Origin: Staphylococcus intermedius NCTC 11048
GTDB taxonomy: Bacteria; Bacillota; Bacilli; Staphylococcales; Staphylococcaceae
Direction of reading: 5' to 3'
DNA: 33,613 nucleotides
Assembly (NCBI RefSeq): GCF_002902385.1
Contig: NZ_PPQH01000039.1
Location: 1-33,613, forward strand
In this document: piece after piece, positions 1 to 9,746 of the stretch
Numbering within the stretch: the first letter of the stretch is position 1
Layout: the number at the start of each line of letters is the position of its first letter
Position numbers and translations under genes: made by a program
Notes under the pieces: generated by a model
The model's input: the letters and a program-made list of their open reading frames with translations, nothing else
The model's database searches: none
Told to the model about the DNA's origin: nothing

Positions 1-57
1 GAATTATATTTATATTGTTATTATTTATCTTAATATTAATTTAAAGGGGTGATAAAA

Positions 58-306
58 GTGCACGAATATGATGATATTATGTCTGTTTCAACGGATATAT
101 ATAATTATTTTAGTAAGATTACAAAAGAAGCTGCTAGAAATGCGTATGAACAGTGGGATATTTCTGAAGCACGTTCGCAGTCTGGAACTTTATCATTATA
201 TTTGGAAAATATTTCTAAAAATATTGATAGTTACTCGAATGATGAATTGAGTAAAATGATTTACACTATTTCTCGAGCTCAAAGGGAAATATTTAAATTA
301 CTATAG
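58..306 (+). CDS. Small protein of unknown function, 82 aa
   Basis: I do not recognise this protein. It is acidic, apparently all-helical, and has no signal peptide, membrane segment or cysteine. An AAAGGGGTGAT ribosome site at 43-53 lies at good spacing for GTG 58; the in-frame GTG at 49 overlaps that site and is unlikely. A strong terminator follows six bases after the stop, so it is a single-gene unit or the last gene of an operon that begins left of the window. It borders a zone of decayed mobile elements, so it may be accessory cargo. The start signal and terminator make it likely real; the function is open. Confidence 0.65.
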   Translation: MHEYDDIMSVSTDIYNYFSKITKEAARNAYEQWDISEARSQSGTLSLYLENISKNIDSYSNDELSKMIYTISRAQREIFKLL

Positions 307-311
307 TATTT

Positions 312-340
312 AAGCACATACGAAATTGTATGTGCTTTTT
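312..340 (+). terminator. Rho-independent terminator of the 82-aa gene
   Basis: A perfect 10-bp stem (AAGCACATAC / GTATGTGCTT) with a 6-base loop is followed by a T run. Confidence 0.9.
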
Positions 341-427
341 ATGTGAATAAACGCAAATCATACACTGAGCGCATGGTTTTGGAATGGTTCTACCGTTGTA
401 TTAAAATAGTTATTTCAACATGCTAGA

Positions 428-456
428 ATAATATTTAGTCAGTCACCCAATATTAT
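428..456 (+). repeat. 8-bp inverted repeat upstream of the IS200-like transposase
   Basis: ATAATATT (428-435) and AATATTAT (449-456) are perfect inverted repeats with a 13-base spacer, just upstream of the GAGGAG ribosome site (463-468) of the transposase remnant. IS200/IS605 elements carry subterminal hairpins and also hairpins that limit tnpA expression. Either role is inferred. Confidence 0.45.
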
Positions 457-476
457 ATGCATGAGGAGATACTAAA

Positions 477-851
477 ATGTCTAACGAAACACGTACAAAA
501 TGGAATTGTAATTATCACATAGTTTTTGCACCTAAAAATAGAAGTCTAATAATATCCGGAATTTTAAAAAGAGATATAGGATTAATTCAGAGACAAATAT
601 GTGAAAGAAGAGATATAGAAATAAAAGAATCTGAAGCATGTAAGGATTATATACACATGTTATTATGTACTCCACGAAAATTAAGTGTTTCTCAATTTGT
701 AGTTTATTTAAAATGGAAAAGTAGTTTAAAATTTTATGACAGATATGCACATTTGAAATATAAATGTAGGAGTGGTTTTGATTATGCGCTCGATATGGGT
801 AACACCTTGACGTTGAAAGTCCGATACAGGCTTGATTGTAGGAACTGCTAA
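477..851 (+). pseudogene. tnpA: Decayed IS200/IS605-family TnpA transposase
   Basis: The first ~97 residues read as an IS200-type single-strand transposase: a TKWNCNYHIVFAPK start, then CERRDIEIKESEAC, then KLSVSQF and LKWKSS, matching the usual order in this family. The family's HUH motif is normally D-H-I-H-M-L; here it is DYIHML, so the first metal-binding His is Tyr. After HLKYK the similarity stops, and the expected NRxFW...GYYV block and C-terminal Y-x3-Q catalytic motif are missing. The last ~25 codons run into intron-like sequence and are not transposase. GAGGAG at 463-468 and ATG 477 are intact. Catalytically dead by motif loss; family assignment is by recalled similarity. Confidence 0.8.
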
Positions 852-1066
852 TGAAAGACAAGGGTGTCCATTATGAAATGGAATATGAAGGAAGTCGGAA
901 CGCAAACACTAGCACTGACAAACAGAAATATCATACAAGGGAAATATAGAATGGATGAATCTACTAAACAAGATGAAGTCCAATAATATCAGAGCTCTAT
1001 ATAGTAAATGATGCAGTGACATAAGTGAGAAGAAGCTACATCTTACTTGGAGAGGTCTCATCTGCG
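784..1066 (+). mobile_element. Probable group II intron 5' remnant, no RT/maturase ORF
   Basis: Directly after the transposase fragment the sequence changes to a stretch I recognise as domain I-type group II intron RNA: TGCGCTCGATATGGGTAACA near the start, AAGGGTGTCC around 860, GGAAGTCGGAACGCAAAC around 890-907, then CACTGACAAACAGAAA, and GGAGAGGTCTCATC near 1050. Group II introns begin GUGYG; the matching place here reads ATGCGC, so the 5' splice base seems altered. There is no reverse-transcriptase frame and no domain V, and the sequence runs straight into the dispersed repeat at about 1068. Boundaries are approximate and the identification is from memory. Confidence 0.6.
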
Positions 1067-1067
1067 G

Positions 1068-1275
1068 TACTTTTATTGTAGTAACAACGGCTGTCTGGCT
1101 TCTCAATGCATTCATTTTTGAGAAGTCTAGTCAGTCATACGGGGGCAATACGACGAAATCTTTGTTACACAGGTGATTTCTGTTCTGCTACCAAAATCCG
1201 CCAACACCACATGTATGTTATCGTTCAATCATCGTTGGCTAGTTGAGAAAGGTCCTGAGAAGAACGCAAAGTCAT
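1068..1275 (-). repeat. Dispersed structured repeat, reverse-oriented copy
   Basis: Read on the minus strand, this matches the modules at 26636-26830: an L stem (arms at 1234-1239 and 1200-1205, GCCAAC/GTTGGC), the GGATTTT linker, a hairpin with AGATTTCGTCGTA-type arms near 1141-1190, and a terminator-like hairpin of CTTCTCAA/TTGAGAAG at about 1099-1137. Divergence from the right-hand copies is clear but the architecture is kept. The rest of the gap to 1422 shows only a 6-bp palindrome ATGTCA/TGACAT at 1369-1386. Confidence 0.75.
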
Positions 1276-1422
1276 TAGGGCAATCTTTTACCACAAATCA
1301 TTGTGAGGGTATGTTAAACAAAACATTTGATCAATAGCATCAAAAATTTTTATGTCCCATCTTCGTCAATGTCAGTCGTATGACATCATCTAAAAACCAT
1401 CCTCCGCAAATCACTTTAATAG

Positions 1423-1451
1423 TGTACAGAGTTTCCATAATCCACTATAAT
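1423..1451 (+). promoter_or_regulatory. Sigma-A type promoter for rnjB
   Basis: TGTACA (1423-1428), a 17-base spacer and TATAAT (1446-1451), about 50 bases before the rnjB start. Confidence 0.6.
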
Positions 1452-1500
1452 AAAATATGAATGTAAAATGGACGGGCTATATTTATTAGGAGGTAAAATT

Positions 1501-3174
1501 TTGAATTTAGTAAAGAAGAAAAATAAAGACATACGCATTATCCCCCTCGGTGGCGTAGGAGAAATCGCCAAAAACATGTATATCGTCGAAGTTGATGATG
1601 AAATGTTTATGCTTGATGCAGGGCTAAAGTTCCCTGAAGATGAAATGTTAGGCATTGATATTGTCATTCCTGATATTCAATACGTTTTAGAAAATAAACA
1701 TAAATTAAAAGGTATTTTCTTAACACATGGACACGAACACGCGATTGGTGCAGTATCTTACATTTTAGAACAAGTCGAAGCACCGGTTTATGGTTCTAAA
1801 TTAACGATTGGTTTAGTGAAAGAAAACTTAAAAGCACGTCAAATTAATAAGAAAATTCGCTATTATGTGGTGAATAATGAATCTGTCATGCGTTTTAAAG
1901 GTGTGAATATTACATTCTTTAATACGACACATAGTATTCCAGATAGTTTAGGTGTATGTATTCATACGTCTTATGGTGCGATTGTGTATACAGGTGAGTT
2001 TAAATTTGACCAAAGTTTACACGGCCATTATGCGCCAGATATGAAGAAAATGGCTGAGTTAGGTGAAGAAGGGGTTTTCGCATTATTAAGCGATTCTACT
2101 GAAGCTGAAAAACCGGGTTATAACACACCTGAAAACGTCATTGAAAGTCATATGTTTGATGCGTTTGCGAAAGTGACGGGCCGTCTTATCGTATCATGTT
2201 ATGCATCTAACTTTATTCGCATTCAACAAGTGTTAAATATCGCAAATAGATTAAATAGAAAAGTATCATTTTTAGGCCGTTCATTAGAAAGTTCATTCAG
2301 TATTGCACGTAAGATGGGCTATTTCAACATTCCAAAAGATCTATTAATTCCTATGAGCGAAGTTGACAATTATCCGAAAAATGAAGTGATCATTATTGCG
2401 ACAGGGATGCAAGGTGAGCCTGTAGAAGCATTGAGTCAAATGGCACGTCAAAAACATAAAATTATGAATATCCAAAAAGGTGACTCTGTATTCCTTGCGA
2501 TTACTGCTTCAGCCAATATGGAAGTCATTATTGGTAATACGTTAAATGAGCTTGTGCGTGCGGGTGCACATATTATTCCGAACAACAAAAAAATTCATGC
2601 TTCAAGTCACGGCTGTATGGAAGAATTGAAATTAATGCTCAACATGATGAAACCTGAGTATTTCATTCCAATTCAAGGTGAGTTTAAAATGCAAATTGCA
2701 CATGCGAAACTTGCGAGTGAAGCAGGTGTAAACCCTGAAAAAATCTTCTTAGCCGAAGCGGGCGATGTGATTCATTATGATGGTGAAGATATGAGCTTGA
2801 ATGAAAAAGTGAATGCAGGTAATGTACTCATCGATGGTATCGGTGTGGGTGATGTCGGTAATATCGTGTTACGTGACCGTCATTTACTTGCTGAAGATGG
2901 TATTTTTATCGCTGTCGTTACACTTGATCCTAAGAATAGAAGAATTGCGGCTGGCCCTGAAATTCAATCGAGAGGGTTCGTATACGTTCGTGAAAGTGAA
3001 GCATTACTTAAAGAAGCAGAGGAAAAGGTACGTGAAATTGTAGAAGCTGGCTTACAAGAAAAGCGCATTGAATGGTCTGAAATGAAACAGAATATGCGTG
3101 ACCAAGTGAGTAAGTTACTCTTTGAAAGCACACGTAGACGACCAATGATTATTCCAGTGATTTCAGAAATTTAG
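1501..3174 (+). CDS. rnjB: Ribonuclease J2
   Basis: A 557-residue beta-CASP metallo-beta-lactamase ribonuclease that partners RNase J1 in 5'-to-3' mRNA decay and RNA maturation in the cytoplasm. The start is TTG 1501, behind TTAGGAGG at about 1488-1494; an upstream ATG at 1468 in frame would place the ribosome site inside the gene. The metal motif, HxHxDH in active family members, reads H76-G-H78-E-H80-A: Asp and the last His are replaced. This is typical of staphylococcal J2, which is weak alone and helps J1. Later blocks include [28 protein letters not shown] and SSHG, with the C-terminal domain after about residue 450. It has its own promoter and terminator. Confidence 0.95.
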   Translation: MNLVKKKNKDIRIIPLGGVGEIAKNMYIVEVDDEMFMLDAGLKFPEDEMLGIDIVIPDIQYVLENKHKLKGIFLTHGHEHAIGAVSYILEQVEAPVYGSKLTIGLVKENLKARQINKKIRYYVVNNESVMRFKGVNITFFNTTHSIPDSLGVCIHTSYGAIVYTGEFKFDQSLHGHYAPDMKKMAELGEEGVFALLSDSTEAEKPGYNTPENVIESHMFDAFAKVTGRLIVSCYASNFIRIQQVLNIANRLNRKVSFLGRSLESSFSIARKMGYFNIPKDLLIPMSEVDNYPKNEVIIIATGMQGEPVEALSQMARQKHKIMNIQKGDSVFLAITASANMEVIIGNTLNELVRAGAHIIPNNKKIHASSHGCMEELKLMLNMMKPEYFIPIQGEFKMQIAHAKLASEAGVNPEKIFLAEAGDVIHYDGEDMSLNEKVNAGNVLIDGIGVGDVGNIVLRDRHLLAEDGIFIAVVTLDPKNRRIAAGPEIQSRGFVYVRESEALLKEAEEKVREIVEAGLQEKRIEWSEMKQNMRDQVSKLLFESTRRRPMIIPVISEI

Positions 3175-3207
3175 TTTTAAAATCAGTGTGAAGTTCAAAC
3201 AAGAAAA

Positions 3208-3260
3208 CGAATCTTACTCTTTGAAAGCCACGCCATTTTAAAGAGGAGATTCGCTTTTTT
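3208..3260 (+). terminator. Terminator after rnjB
   Basis: CGAATCTtaCTCTTT (3208-3222) pairs with AAAGAGgAGATTCG (3240-3253) with a small internal bulge, followed by TTTTTT. Confidence 0.85.
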
Positions 3261-3311
3261 CATCATACAGGTTGATGACATCATTTTTTAGAAAGTAGAA
3301 GGTGACGAAGC

Positions 3312-5678
3312 ATGGCGCAAACCAAGAAACGGAAATCCCAAACGACGCGCAATAGAAAGCGTACTTCGAAAAAGAAACAAAATGATACGCCTATTCGATT
3401 TATACTCGCTATTGTGATGGTCATCGCCATAATGTTAGGTGTATTTCAACTCGGCCTCGTGGGTATGGTCATTGATAGCTTTTTTAATTACTTATTTGGT
3501 TTAACGCGTTATCTTACATACTTTTTACTCTTATTAGCGATTGGCTTCATCGCTTATAACGGCAAATTACCCAAAACGCGTCGATTAACTGGATCGATTG
3601 TGTTGCAAATAGCGCTGTTGTTTGTCGCTCAACTCTATTTTATGGCGACAGGTGATATGAGGGCACAACGAGAGCCTGTGTTATCTTACGTGTTCCAAAG
3701 TTATGACGCGACGGAACATATGCAATTTGGTGGCGGATTGTTCGGTTTTTATCTTGTACATCTTTTATTGCCACTTATCTCGCTAGCTGGGGTGGTCTTA
3801 CTCACGCTTGTATTACTCGTTTCAAGTGGTATTTTATTACTGAAAAAGCGTCATCGTGATGTCGCAAAAGTATGGTTGGAACAGTTTAAACAATCTACAA
3901 CATCGTCATACGAAAAGGTGAAGGCGCATCAAACTGAACGCCGTATGACAAGAAAAGAGAAAAAAGAGCAAAAACGACTTGAACGCGAACAGCAACGTGC
4001 CATAGAGCCGAAAGATGTTTCGGATTTTCCGGAAGTTAATATTGAAGAAGACGAACCGACAGATTATCCGTCTATTCCCATTTTCGGACATCAATCAACA
4101 GAAGTAGACACACCGCGTCAGCAACCTGCACAAAAACAGTCGACACCGCCGGCACAATCTGATACACCACAGCGCCATAACGTGGCAACTCAAACGCACA
4201 ATGAGGTAGAGGCCAGTGAATCAGAAGGCAGCATCACAGAAGCGGGAGCAGCGGAAAATCAACAATATGAAATCCCACCACTCTCGTTATTGAACGAACC
4301 GAAGCATCAACAAACAACTTCTAAAACGGAAGTGCAGCGTAAAGGTAAATTGCTCGAAACGACATTGAAAAACTTTGGTGTTGATGCGAAAGTGACGCAA
4401 ATTAAGATTGGACCTGCCGTGACACAATATGAAGTGCAACCGGCGCAAGGGGTTAAAGTCAGTCGTATTGTCAATTTGCATAACGATATTGCACTTGCAC
4501 TTGCTGCGAAAGATATTCGAATTGAAGCGCCAATTCCAGGTAAATCAGCTGTGGGTATTGAAGTCCCTAATCAAAAAGTGGCAATTGTCACATTAAAAGA
4601 AGTGTTGGATGAAAAGTTTCCAGCGAAAAATAAGTTGGAAGTCGCATTAGGTCGAGATATTTCAGGGGAACCGGTCACTGCAGAATTGAATAAAATGCCA
4701 CACTTGTTAGTCGCTGGTTCTACGGGAAGCGGTAAATCCGTTTGTATTAACGGAATCATTACGAGTATTTTGTTGAATGCCAAGCCGCATGAAGTGAAGT
4801 TGATGATGATTGACCCTAAAATGGTAGAATTAAATGTGTATAACGGTATTCCACATTTATTGACGCCAGTTGTCACAAATCCACATAAAGCTGCACAAGC
4901 CCTTGAAAAAGTGGTAGCAGAGATGGAAAGACGTTACGATTTATTCCAGCATTCTGGTACGCGAAATATCGAAGGGTATAATGACTTTATTACACGTAAA
5001 AATAAAGAACTGTCAGAAAAAGAGGCATTACTACCGTATATTGTTGTGATTGTCGATGAGTTAGCTGACTTAATGATGGTAGCAGGTAAAGATGTTGAAA
5101 CTGCTATTACGCGTATAACACAAATGGCACGTGCTGCAGGGATACATTTGATTATCGCGACACAACGTCCGTCTGTTGATGTCATTACGGGCTTAATTAA
5201 AAATAACATTCCGACACGTATCGCATTTGCGGTGAGTTCGCAAACAGATTCGCGTACCATTATTGATAGTGGTGGTGCTGAGAAGCTGTTAGGTAAAGGG
5301 GATATGCTCTTTATTAAAAATGGTGGATCGACGAGAACGCGTGTACAAGGTGCTTTTTTAAGCGATCAAGAAGTACAAACTGTCGTCGATTATGTCGTGG
5401 CCCAACAAAAAGCAAATTACGTGAAAGAAATGGAGCCCGATGCGGTAACAGAAGGCAGCTCTGAAAGCGAAAGTGATGATCCACTATATAAAGAAGCGTA
5501 TTTGTTTGTGCTCGAACAACAAAAGGCCAGTACGTCACTGCTTCAACGCCAGTTTAGAATTGGTTATAATCGTGCATCAAGAATTATGGATGATTTAGAA
5601 CGTAATCAAGTGATTGGCCCACAAAAAGGGAGTAAACCGAGACAGATTTTAGTTGATTTAAATGAGGGAGAGGTGTAA
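3312..5678 (+). CDS. ftsK: DNA translocase FtsK/SpoIIIE
   Basis: A 788-residue membrane-anchored motor that clears chromosome DNA from the closing septum. The N-terminus is Lys-rich, then about four membrane segments lie between residues ~28 and 175. A charged and Gln/Pro-rich linker spans ~190-340. The alpha/beta motor follows with Walker A GSTGSGKS at 469-476 and Walker B VDELAD at 581-586, then ATQRPS and the TDSRTI block. The C-terminal gamma winged helix (about 720-780, [13 protein letters not shown]) reads polar DNA sequences. Length matches the S. aureus protein. It is followed five bases later by the GntR-type gene and probably leads the ymfC-F-H-I operon. Confidence 0.96.
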   Translation: MAQTKKRKSQTTRNRKRTSKKKQNDTPIRFILAIVMVIAIMLGVFQLGLVGMVIDSFFNYLFGLTRYLTYFLLLLAIGFIAYNGKLPKTRRLTGSIVLQIALLFVAQLYFMATGDMRAQREPVLSYVFQSYDATEHMQFGGGLFGFYLVHLLLPLISLAGVVLLTLVLLVSSGILLLKKRHRDVAKVWLEQFKQSTTSSYEKVKAHQTERRMTRKEKKEQKRLEREQQRAIEPKDVSDFPEVNIEEDEPTDYPSIPIFGHQSTEVDTPRQQPAQKQSTPPAQSDTPQRHNVATQTHNEVEASESEGSITEAGAAENQQYEIPPLSLLNEPKHQQTTSKTEVQRKGKLLETTLKNFGVDAKVTQIKIGPAVTQYEVQPAQGVKVSRIVNLHNDIALALAAKDIRIEAPIPGKSAVGIEVPNQKVAIVTLKEVLDEKFPAKNKLEVALGRDISGEPVTAELNKMPHLLVAGSTGSGKSVCINGIITSILLNAKPHEVKLMMIDPKMVELNVYNGIPHLLTPVVTNPHKAAQALEKVVAEMERRYDLFQHSGTRNIEGYNDFITRKNKELSEKEALLPYIVVIVDELADLMMVAGKDVETAITRITQMARAAGIHLIIATQRPSVDVITGLIKNNIPTRIAFAVSSQTDSRTIIDSGGAEKLLGKGDMLFIKNGGSTRTRVQGAFLSDQEVQTVVDYVVAQQKANYVKEMEPDAVTEGSSESESDDPLYKEAYLFVLEQQKASTSLLQRQFRIGYNRASRIMDDLERNQVIGPQKGSKPRQILVDLNEGEV

Positions 5679-5683
5679 CTCAT

Positions 5684-6400
5684 ATGTCTGTAAATCCTGA
5701 TGTTAATATTGTAAAAGAATGGATTCTTAAAGAAATAGAGGCAAAAAACATCAAACCTGGTGAATCATTACCAGGTTTATTATCCATTGCACGTAGACTT
5801 GATGTCGCAACAGATCATGTACAAGTGGCGATTCATGAATTGGTGACAGAGCAAATTATTACGCAAAACTTTGAGGAAGGCGCGCGTGTGAAAATTCCAC
5901 AACCGTTTTTCTATCCTTTAGATGAATTGATGAGCATTGGTCGTATGATTTCTGATAAAGGTTATGAAAGTGGAACGGTATTTTTAAGTCTTGATGAAGA
6001 AGTGGCTTCTCTCGACGATTGTAAAATTATGCAATTAGAACCGAACTCACAGATTACAGTGATTGAGCGTATACGTACAGCTAATGGTCAGCCTGTCGTA
6101 TATTGTTTGGATAAAGTCACGACAAATGTGTTGGCGCATTTTGGGACACATAATCAACAAACATCCATTTTAAAAGCGATTGAAGCCGAGAGTCATCAAA
6201 CGATTGCTTACGCTGAAACTGAGATGGAAGCGATTAGTTATGAACCTTATATTTCAGATGCATTAGAAGCAGACCCACAAGATGGCTTGATGTTATTGAA
6301 ACAAGTTCATTACACAGAAGACGGTACACCGATACTTTATTCTTTAAATTATTTTAAAAGTAGCTTAGTGAAGTTTCGGACAATTCGAAAACGTCTATAA
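5684..6400 (+). CDS. ymfC: GntR-family regulator with UTRA domain (YmfC-like)
   Basis: A 238-residue regulator. Residues 1-70 form a GntR winged helix (VKEWILKEIEAKNIKPGESL, then LSIARRLDVATDHVQVAIHEL). Residues ~85-235 match a UTRA/HutC-type ligand-binding domain with the usual ERIRTANGQPVVY strand and a closing TPILYSLNYF. The ligand and target operon are unknown; the position inside the ftsK-ymfF-ymfH cluster is conserved in Bacillales. GAGGGAGAGG at 5663-5672 lies within the end of ftsK and serves ATG 5684, so translation is probably coupled. Confidence 0.85.
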   Translation: MSVNPDVNIVKEWILKEIEAKNIKPGESLPGLLSIARRLDVATDHVQVAIHELVTEQIITQNFEEGARVKIPQPFFYPLDELMSIGRMISDKGYESGTVFLSLDEEVASLDDCKIMQLEPNSQITVIERIRTANGQPVVYCLDKVTTNVLAHFGTHNQQTSILKAIEAESHQTIAYAETEMEAISYEPYISDALEADPQDGLMLLKQVHYTEDGTPILYSLNYFKSSLVKFRTIRKRL

Positions 6401-6433
6401 GTATATCAAAACGATTGTTAAAGGAGGAGTTGC

Positions 6434-7708
6434 ATGAAACAACTTCAAGAACACCCGGATCAACGTATCACCGTTTTATCCACAAACAAATTTAAAACAA
6501 CAACGATGATATTTAAATTCATGGCACCACTCGATAAAAAGACGATGACCCAGCGTTCATTGTTAAGTAAGTTACTCGTCCGTGCCACACAACAATATCC
6601 GACAGATAAAGCTTTCAATCAATATCTTTCTGAATTGTATGGTGCGTATGTGAATAGTTACGTCTCGAAGTATAAAGACCGTCACGTTATTTCGGTTACA
6701 CTTGAAATCGTGAATGAACGTTATTTGTTAGATGATGAACCATTGTTCGACAAGGGCATTGCATTATTGAAAGAGGTCATTCTCAATCCACTCGTTCGAA
6801 ATGGTGCTTTTGATGAAACATTTGTCGACCAAGAGAAAAGTTTATTAAAGAAAAAACTGACAGCGATTGAAGATAATAAATCACAAATTGCCTATTTACG
6901 CTTACTAAGGCATATGTTTGGTGAGCATCCATACAGTTATATGGCAGCAGGAGATCTTGGTGAAATTGACAGCATTACAGCGACAGATCTCTATCATACA
7001 TATCGCTCGATGTTAGACAACGACTACTGTTCAGTTTATGTAGTAGGCAATGTTGAGGAAGCAGCGACCATTCAACATATCCAATCAGAATTCAATATTC
7101 AACCTTTTACATATCAAGTGACACAATTTGGTCAACATATCCAGCATGATGCACCCGTTAATGAAGTGATTGAACAAGACAATGTGGATCAAGCGAAATT
7201 AAACATGGGCTTTCGTTTTCCTACGCAATATGGCGATAAAGATTTTTATGCATTGCTTGTGTTTAATATGATGTTTGGCGGTGATCCGTCTTCAGTATTA
7301 TTTAATGAAGTCCGTGAACAGAAGAGTCTCGCTTACTCGATTCATTCACAAATTGATGGTAAAAATGGCTTTCTATTTGTGATGAGTGGTGTTTCAGCTA
7401 AAGATTACGAATTAGCGAAAGTAACGATTATCGAGGCATTTAACCGATTTAAAGCAGGCGAATTTTCAGATGATAAAATGGAATTAGCGAAGAAAATCAT
7501 TTTATCAGGACGTAAAGAATCCAAAGACCGTCCAAAAAATATGATTGAAATGATGCATAATCAATTGTTGCTCGAAATCCCAGAAACGGATGCACAATAT
7601 GAAGCACGTATCAAAGCGGTGAAACACGAAGATATTCAACGACTCTGTCAAAATGCCCATCTCGATACGATTTATATTTTGACAAAGGAGGATGATACGA
7701 ATGAATGA
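6434..7708 (+). CDS. ymfF: M16-family peptidase homologue, zinc motif absent (YmfF-like)
   Basis: A 424-residue protein with the two-lobed insulinase/processing-peptidase fold seen in blocks such as LSELYGAYVNSYVSKYKDRH, VNERYLL, GDLGEID, and FNEVREQKSLAYSIHSQIDG in the second lobe. The HxxEH zinc motif expected near residue 40-45 is absent (the region reads SLLSKLLVRATQQ), so this chain should be non-catalytic. The next gene carries the motif. In such pairs the inactive subunit supports the active one; this heterodimer is inferred. Ribosome site AAAGGAGG at 6420-6427, ATG 6434. Confidence 0.88.
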   Translation: MKQLQEHPDQRITVLSTNKFKTTTMIFKFMAPLDKKTMTQRSLLSKLLVRATQQYPTDKAFNQYLSELYGAYVNSYVSKYKDRHVISVTLEIVNERYLLDDEPLFDKGIALLKEVILNPLVRNGAFDETFVDQEKSLLKKKLTAIEDNKSQIAYLRLLRHMFGEHPYSYMAAGDLGEIDSITATDLYHTYRSMLDNDYCSVYVVGNVEEAATIQHIQSEFNIQPFTYQVTQFGQHIQHDAPVNEVIEQDNVDQAKLNMGFRFPTQYGDKDFYALLVFNMMFGGDPSSVLFNEVREQKSLAYSIHSQIDGKNGFLFVMSGVSAKDYELAKVTIIEAFNRFKAGEFSDDKMELAKKIILSGRKESKDRPKNMIEMMHNQLLLEIPETDAQYEARIKAVKHEDIQRLCQNAHLDTIYILTKEDDTNE

Positions 7709-8990
7709 AACATATTACCAACAAATCGATGAGACGGTCTATCATTCTACCTTGGCGAATGGCTTGAATCTTTTCATTATCCCAAAGAAAGATTTTCAGA
7801 AAACGTTTGTCACATACACGACGCAGTTTGGTTCATTAGACCATCGTTTTAAACCCCATGGCGCTGACGAATTTGTTTCAGTACCAGATGGCGTTGCACA
7901 TTTCTTAGAACATAAATTGTTTGAAAAAGAAGAAGGCGACTTATTTACCGAATTTGCTGAACATGATGCACAAGTCAATGCGTTTACAAGTTTTGACCGC
8001 ACGAGTTATTTATTTAGCGCAACGAATCATATTGATGAAAATATTTTACGTCTATTAAAAATGGTAGAATCACCATACTTTTCAGAAGCATCAGTAGAAA
8101 AAGAAAAAGGGATCATTGCTGAAGAGATTAAAATGTATCAAGAACAACCGGGATACCGATTAATGTTTAATACGTTACGTGCGATGTATCAAGAGCATCC
8201 TGTACGTGTTGATATTGCAGGATCGGTGGAGAGCATTTATGAAATTACAAAAGACGATTTATATTTATGTTATGAAACATTTTATCATCCTTCTAATATG
8301 GTGCTATTTGTCGTAGGTGATGTTGATCCAGATCATATTGAAAATTTAGTCCGTACGCACGAAGACGCACGCGGTATCGTCGCACAACCAGAAATTGTAC
8401 GTGATCCGTTACGTGAAACGTCCGAAGTGGTTGAATCTCAAGTCGTCGAATCGATGCCGATACAATCACCAAGAATCATGCTCGGTTTAAAGCATCCAGT
8501 TTATGACATGCCACTGCATCAAGGTGTCAAAGAAGATATCGAAATGTCATTTTTCTTTGAGATGATCTATGGCGAAGAAACGAATTTTTATCAGTCGCTG
8601 TTGAGCCAAGATTTAATTGATGATACGTTCAGTTATCAAACGGTCATTGAACCGACCTACAGTTTTTCACTCATTACATCTGCAACGACAGAACCTGAAC
8701 AGTTAAAGACGATGCTGTTAGATGAATTACATGCTCGTATTGGTACTTTAGATGATCAGCATGCTTTTGATTTATTAAAGCGTCAGTTTATTGGTGAATA
8801 CATTTCAAGTTTAAATGCACCGGAATATATTGCGAATCAATCCACAAAGTTTTATTTCGACGGTGTGAGTTTATTTGAATTATTAAATGTAATCGATAGC
8901 ATTACGTTAGATACGATGAATGAAACTGTTCGCCGTCGTATGGATATGAATGCACTTGTCGATAGCCGTTTGGAGATTAAAATGCCATGA
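7701..8990 (+). CDS. ymfH: M16-family zinc metallopeptidase (YmfH-like)
   Basis: A 429-residue peptidase with the HxxEH zinc motif H67-F-L-E70-H71 and a downstream acidic ligand region (EKEKGIIAEEI, about residues 133-143). The start chosen is ATG 7701, behind AAAGGAGG at 7685-7692; an ATG at 7692 overlaps that site. The gene overlaps ymfF by 8 bases (ATGAATGA), so the two are translationally coupled and probably made in equal amounts. Substrate unknown; related gene pairs elsewhere process small peptides, which is only a hint here. No signal peptide or membrane segment is seen. Confidence 0.9.
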   Translation: MNETYYQQIDETVYHSTLANGLNLFIIPKKDFQKTFVTYTTQFGSLDHRFKPHGADEFVSVPDGVAHFLEHKLFEKEEGDLFTEFAEHDAQVNAFTSFDRTSYLFSATNHIDENILRLLKMVESPYFSEASVEKEKGIIAEEIKMYQEQPGYRLMFNTLRAMYQEHPVRVDIAGSVESIYEITKDDLYLCYETFYHPSNMVLFVVGDVDPDHIENLVRTHEDARGIVAQPEIVRDPLRETSEVVESQVVESMPIQSPRIMLGLKHPVYDMPLHQGVKEDIEMSFFFEMIYGEETNFYQSLLSQDLIDDTFSYQTVIEPTYSFSLITSATTEPEQLKTMLLDELHARIGTLDDQHAFDLLKRQFIGEYISSLNAPEYIANQSTKFYFDGVSLFELLNVIDSITLDTMNETVRRRMDMNALVDSRLEIKMP

Positions 8991-9691
8991 AAGCAATCGT
9001 CATCGGAGGATCTGGAACAATAGGTCGTGCAATTACGCATGACCTTCTTTCAAATGGTTATGAAGTGATTGTGACGTATCATCAAACCCCGTTAGCCACA
9101 TTGGTGGAAGCGTATCAAGGGCAACCTGTGCAATTTGTGCAGCTCGATTTATCTCAACCTGTGAATCTAGAGGAAAAATTAGGTTTTATCCAAAATCTAG
9201 ACGTATTGGTTTATGCGAGCGGTCATAGTTTATTTGGGATGCTGCAAGATATGACGGATACGGATATTCATGAAGCTTATCAAGTGCATGTTTTTCATTT
9301 CATCAAAATCACACAATATTTCGTTAACCAACTCATTCAAAGTCCACATGGTAGAGTTGTGGCCATTTCGTCTATTTGGGGCGAAACGGGTACAAGTTTT
9401 GAAACGATTTATTCTAGTATGAAAGCGGCACAAATTGGTTTTGTGAAATCCTTGGCCAAAGAATTAGCCCGTACATCAGTGACAGTTAATGCGATTGCAC
9501 CTGGTGTCGTCGCTGGTACAATGACGGATGCACTAGATATTGATGCACGTGAAGCATTGTTAGAAGAATTGCCTCAAAATCATTGGATTGATCCTAAAGA
9601 AATTGCACATGCGACACGCTTCTTGTTATCGCCATTATCACAAAGTATCACCGGCACAGTTCAACGTATTAATGGTGGTTGGTATTGTTAG
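8987..9691 (+). CDS. ymfI: Short-chain dehydrogenase/reductase (YmfI-like)
   Basis: A 234-residue SDR. The nucleotide-binding glycine motif is GGSGTIG at residues 7-13, the catalytic Ser is near 129 (VAISSIWG), and the Tyr/Lys pair is Y142-S-S-M-K146. The usual NNAG strand reads VYASG. The NAIAPG block and C-terminal SITGTVQRINGGW are typical of FabG-like enzymes. It overlaps ymfH by ATGA and ends that operon. The substrate is unknown; FabG similarity does not show a fatty-acid role. Confidence 0.9.
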   Translation: MKAIVIGGSGTIGRAITHDLLSNGYEVIVTYHQTPLATLVEAYQGQPVQFVQLDLSQPVNLEEKLGFIQNLDVLVYASGHSLFGMLQDMTDTDIHEAYQVHVFHFIKITQYFVNQLIQSPHGRVVAISSIWGETGTSFETIYSSMKAAQIGFVKSLAKELARTSVTVNAIAPGVVAGTMTDALDIDAREALLEELPQNHWIDPKEIAHATRFLLSPLSQSITGTVQRINGGWYC

Positions 9692-9693
9692 TT

Positions 9694-9702
9694 TGATATA
9701 AT
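9694..9702 (+). promoter_or_regulatory. Extended -10 promoter before ymfK
   Basis: TGATATAAT directly after the ymfI stop is an extended -10 element. No good -35 box is seen at 17 bases. It would start a ymfK-ymfM-pgsA transcript. Confidence 0.5.
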
Positions 9703-9746
9703 AGAAGTTAAAGATAACGCCACTGTCGACATTAAGGGGGATTTTG

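Noticed and set aside
532..1115. Reverse-strand open frames in the IS200/intron zone
   Set aside because: They are Tyr/Ser/Cys-rich shadows of AT-rich DNA without start signals, crossing the transposase and intron remnants.
1501..3174. Altered RNase J2 metal motif as a novelty
   Set aside because: Replacement of the D-H part of HxHxDH is usual for staphylococcal J2, not a new event.
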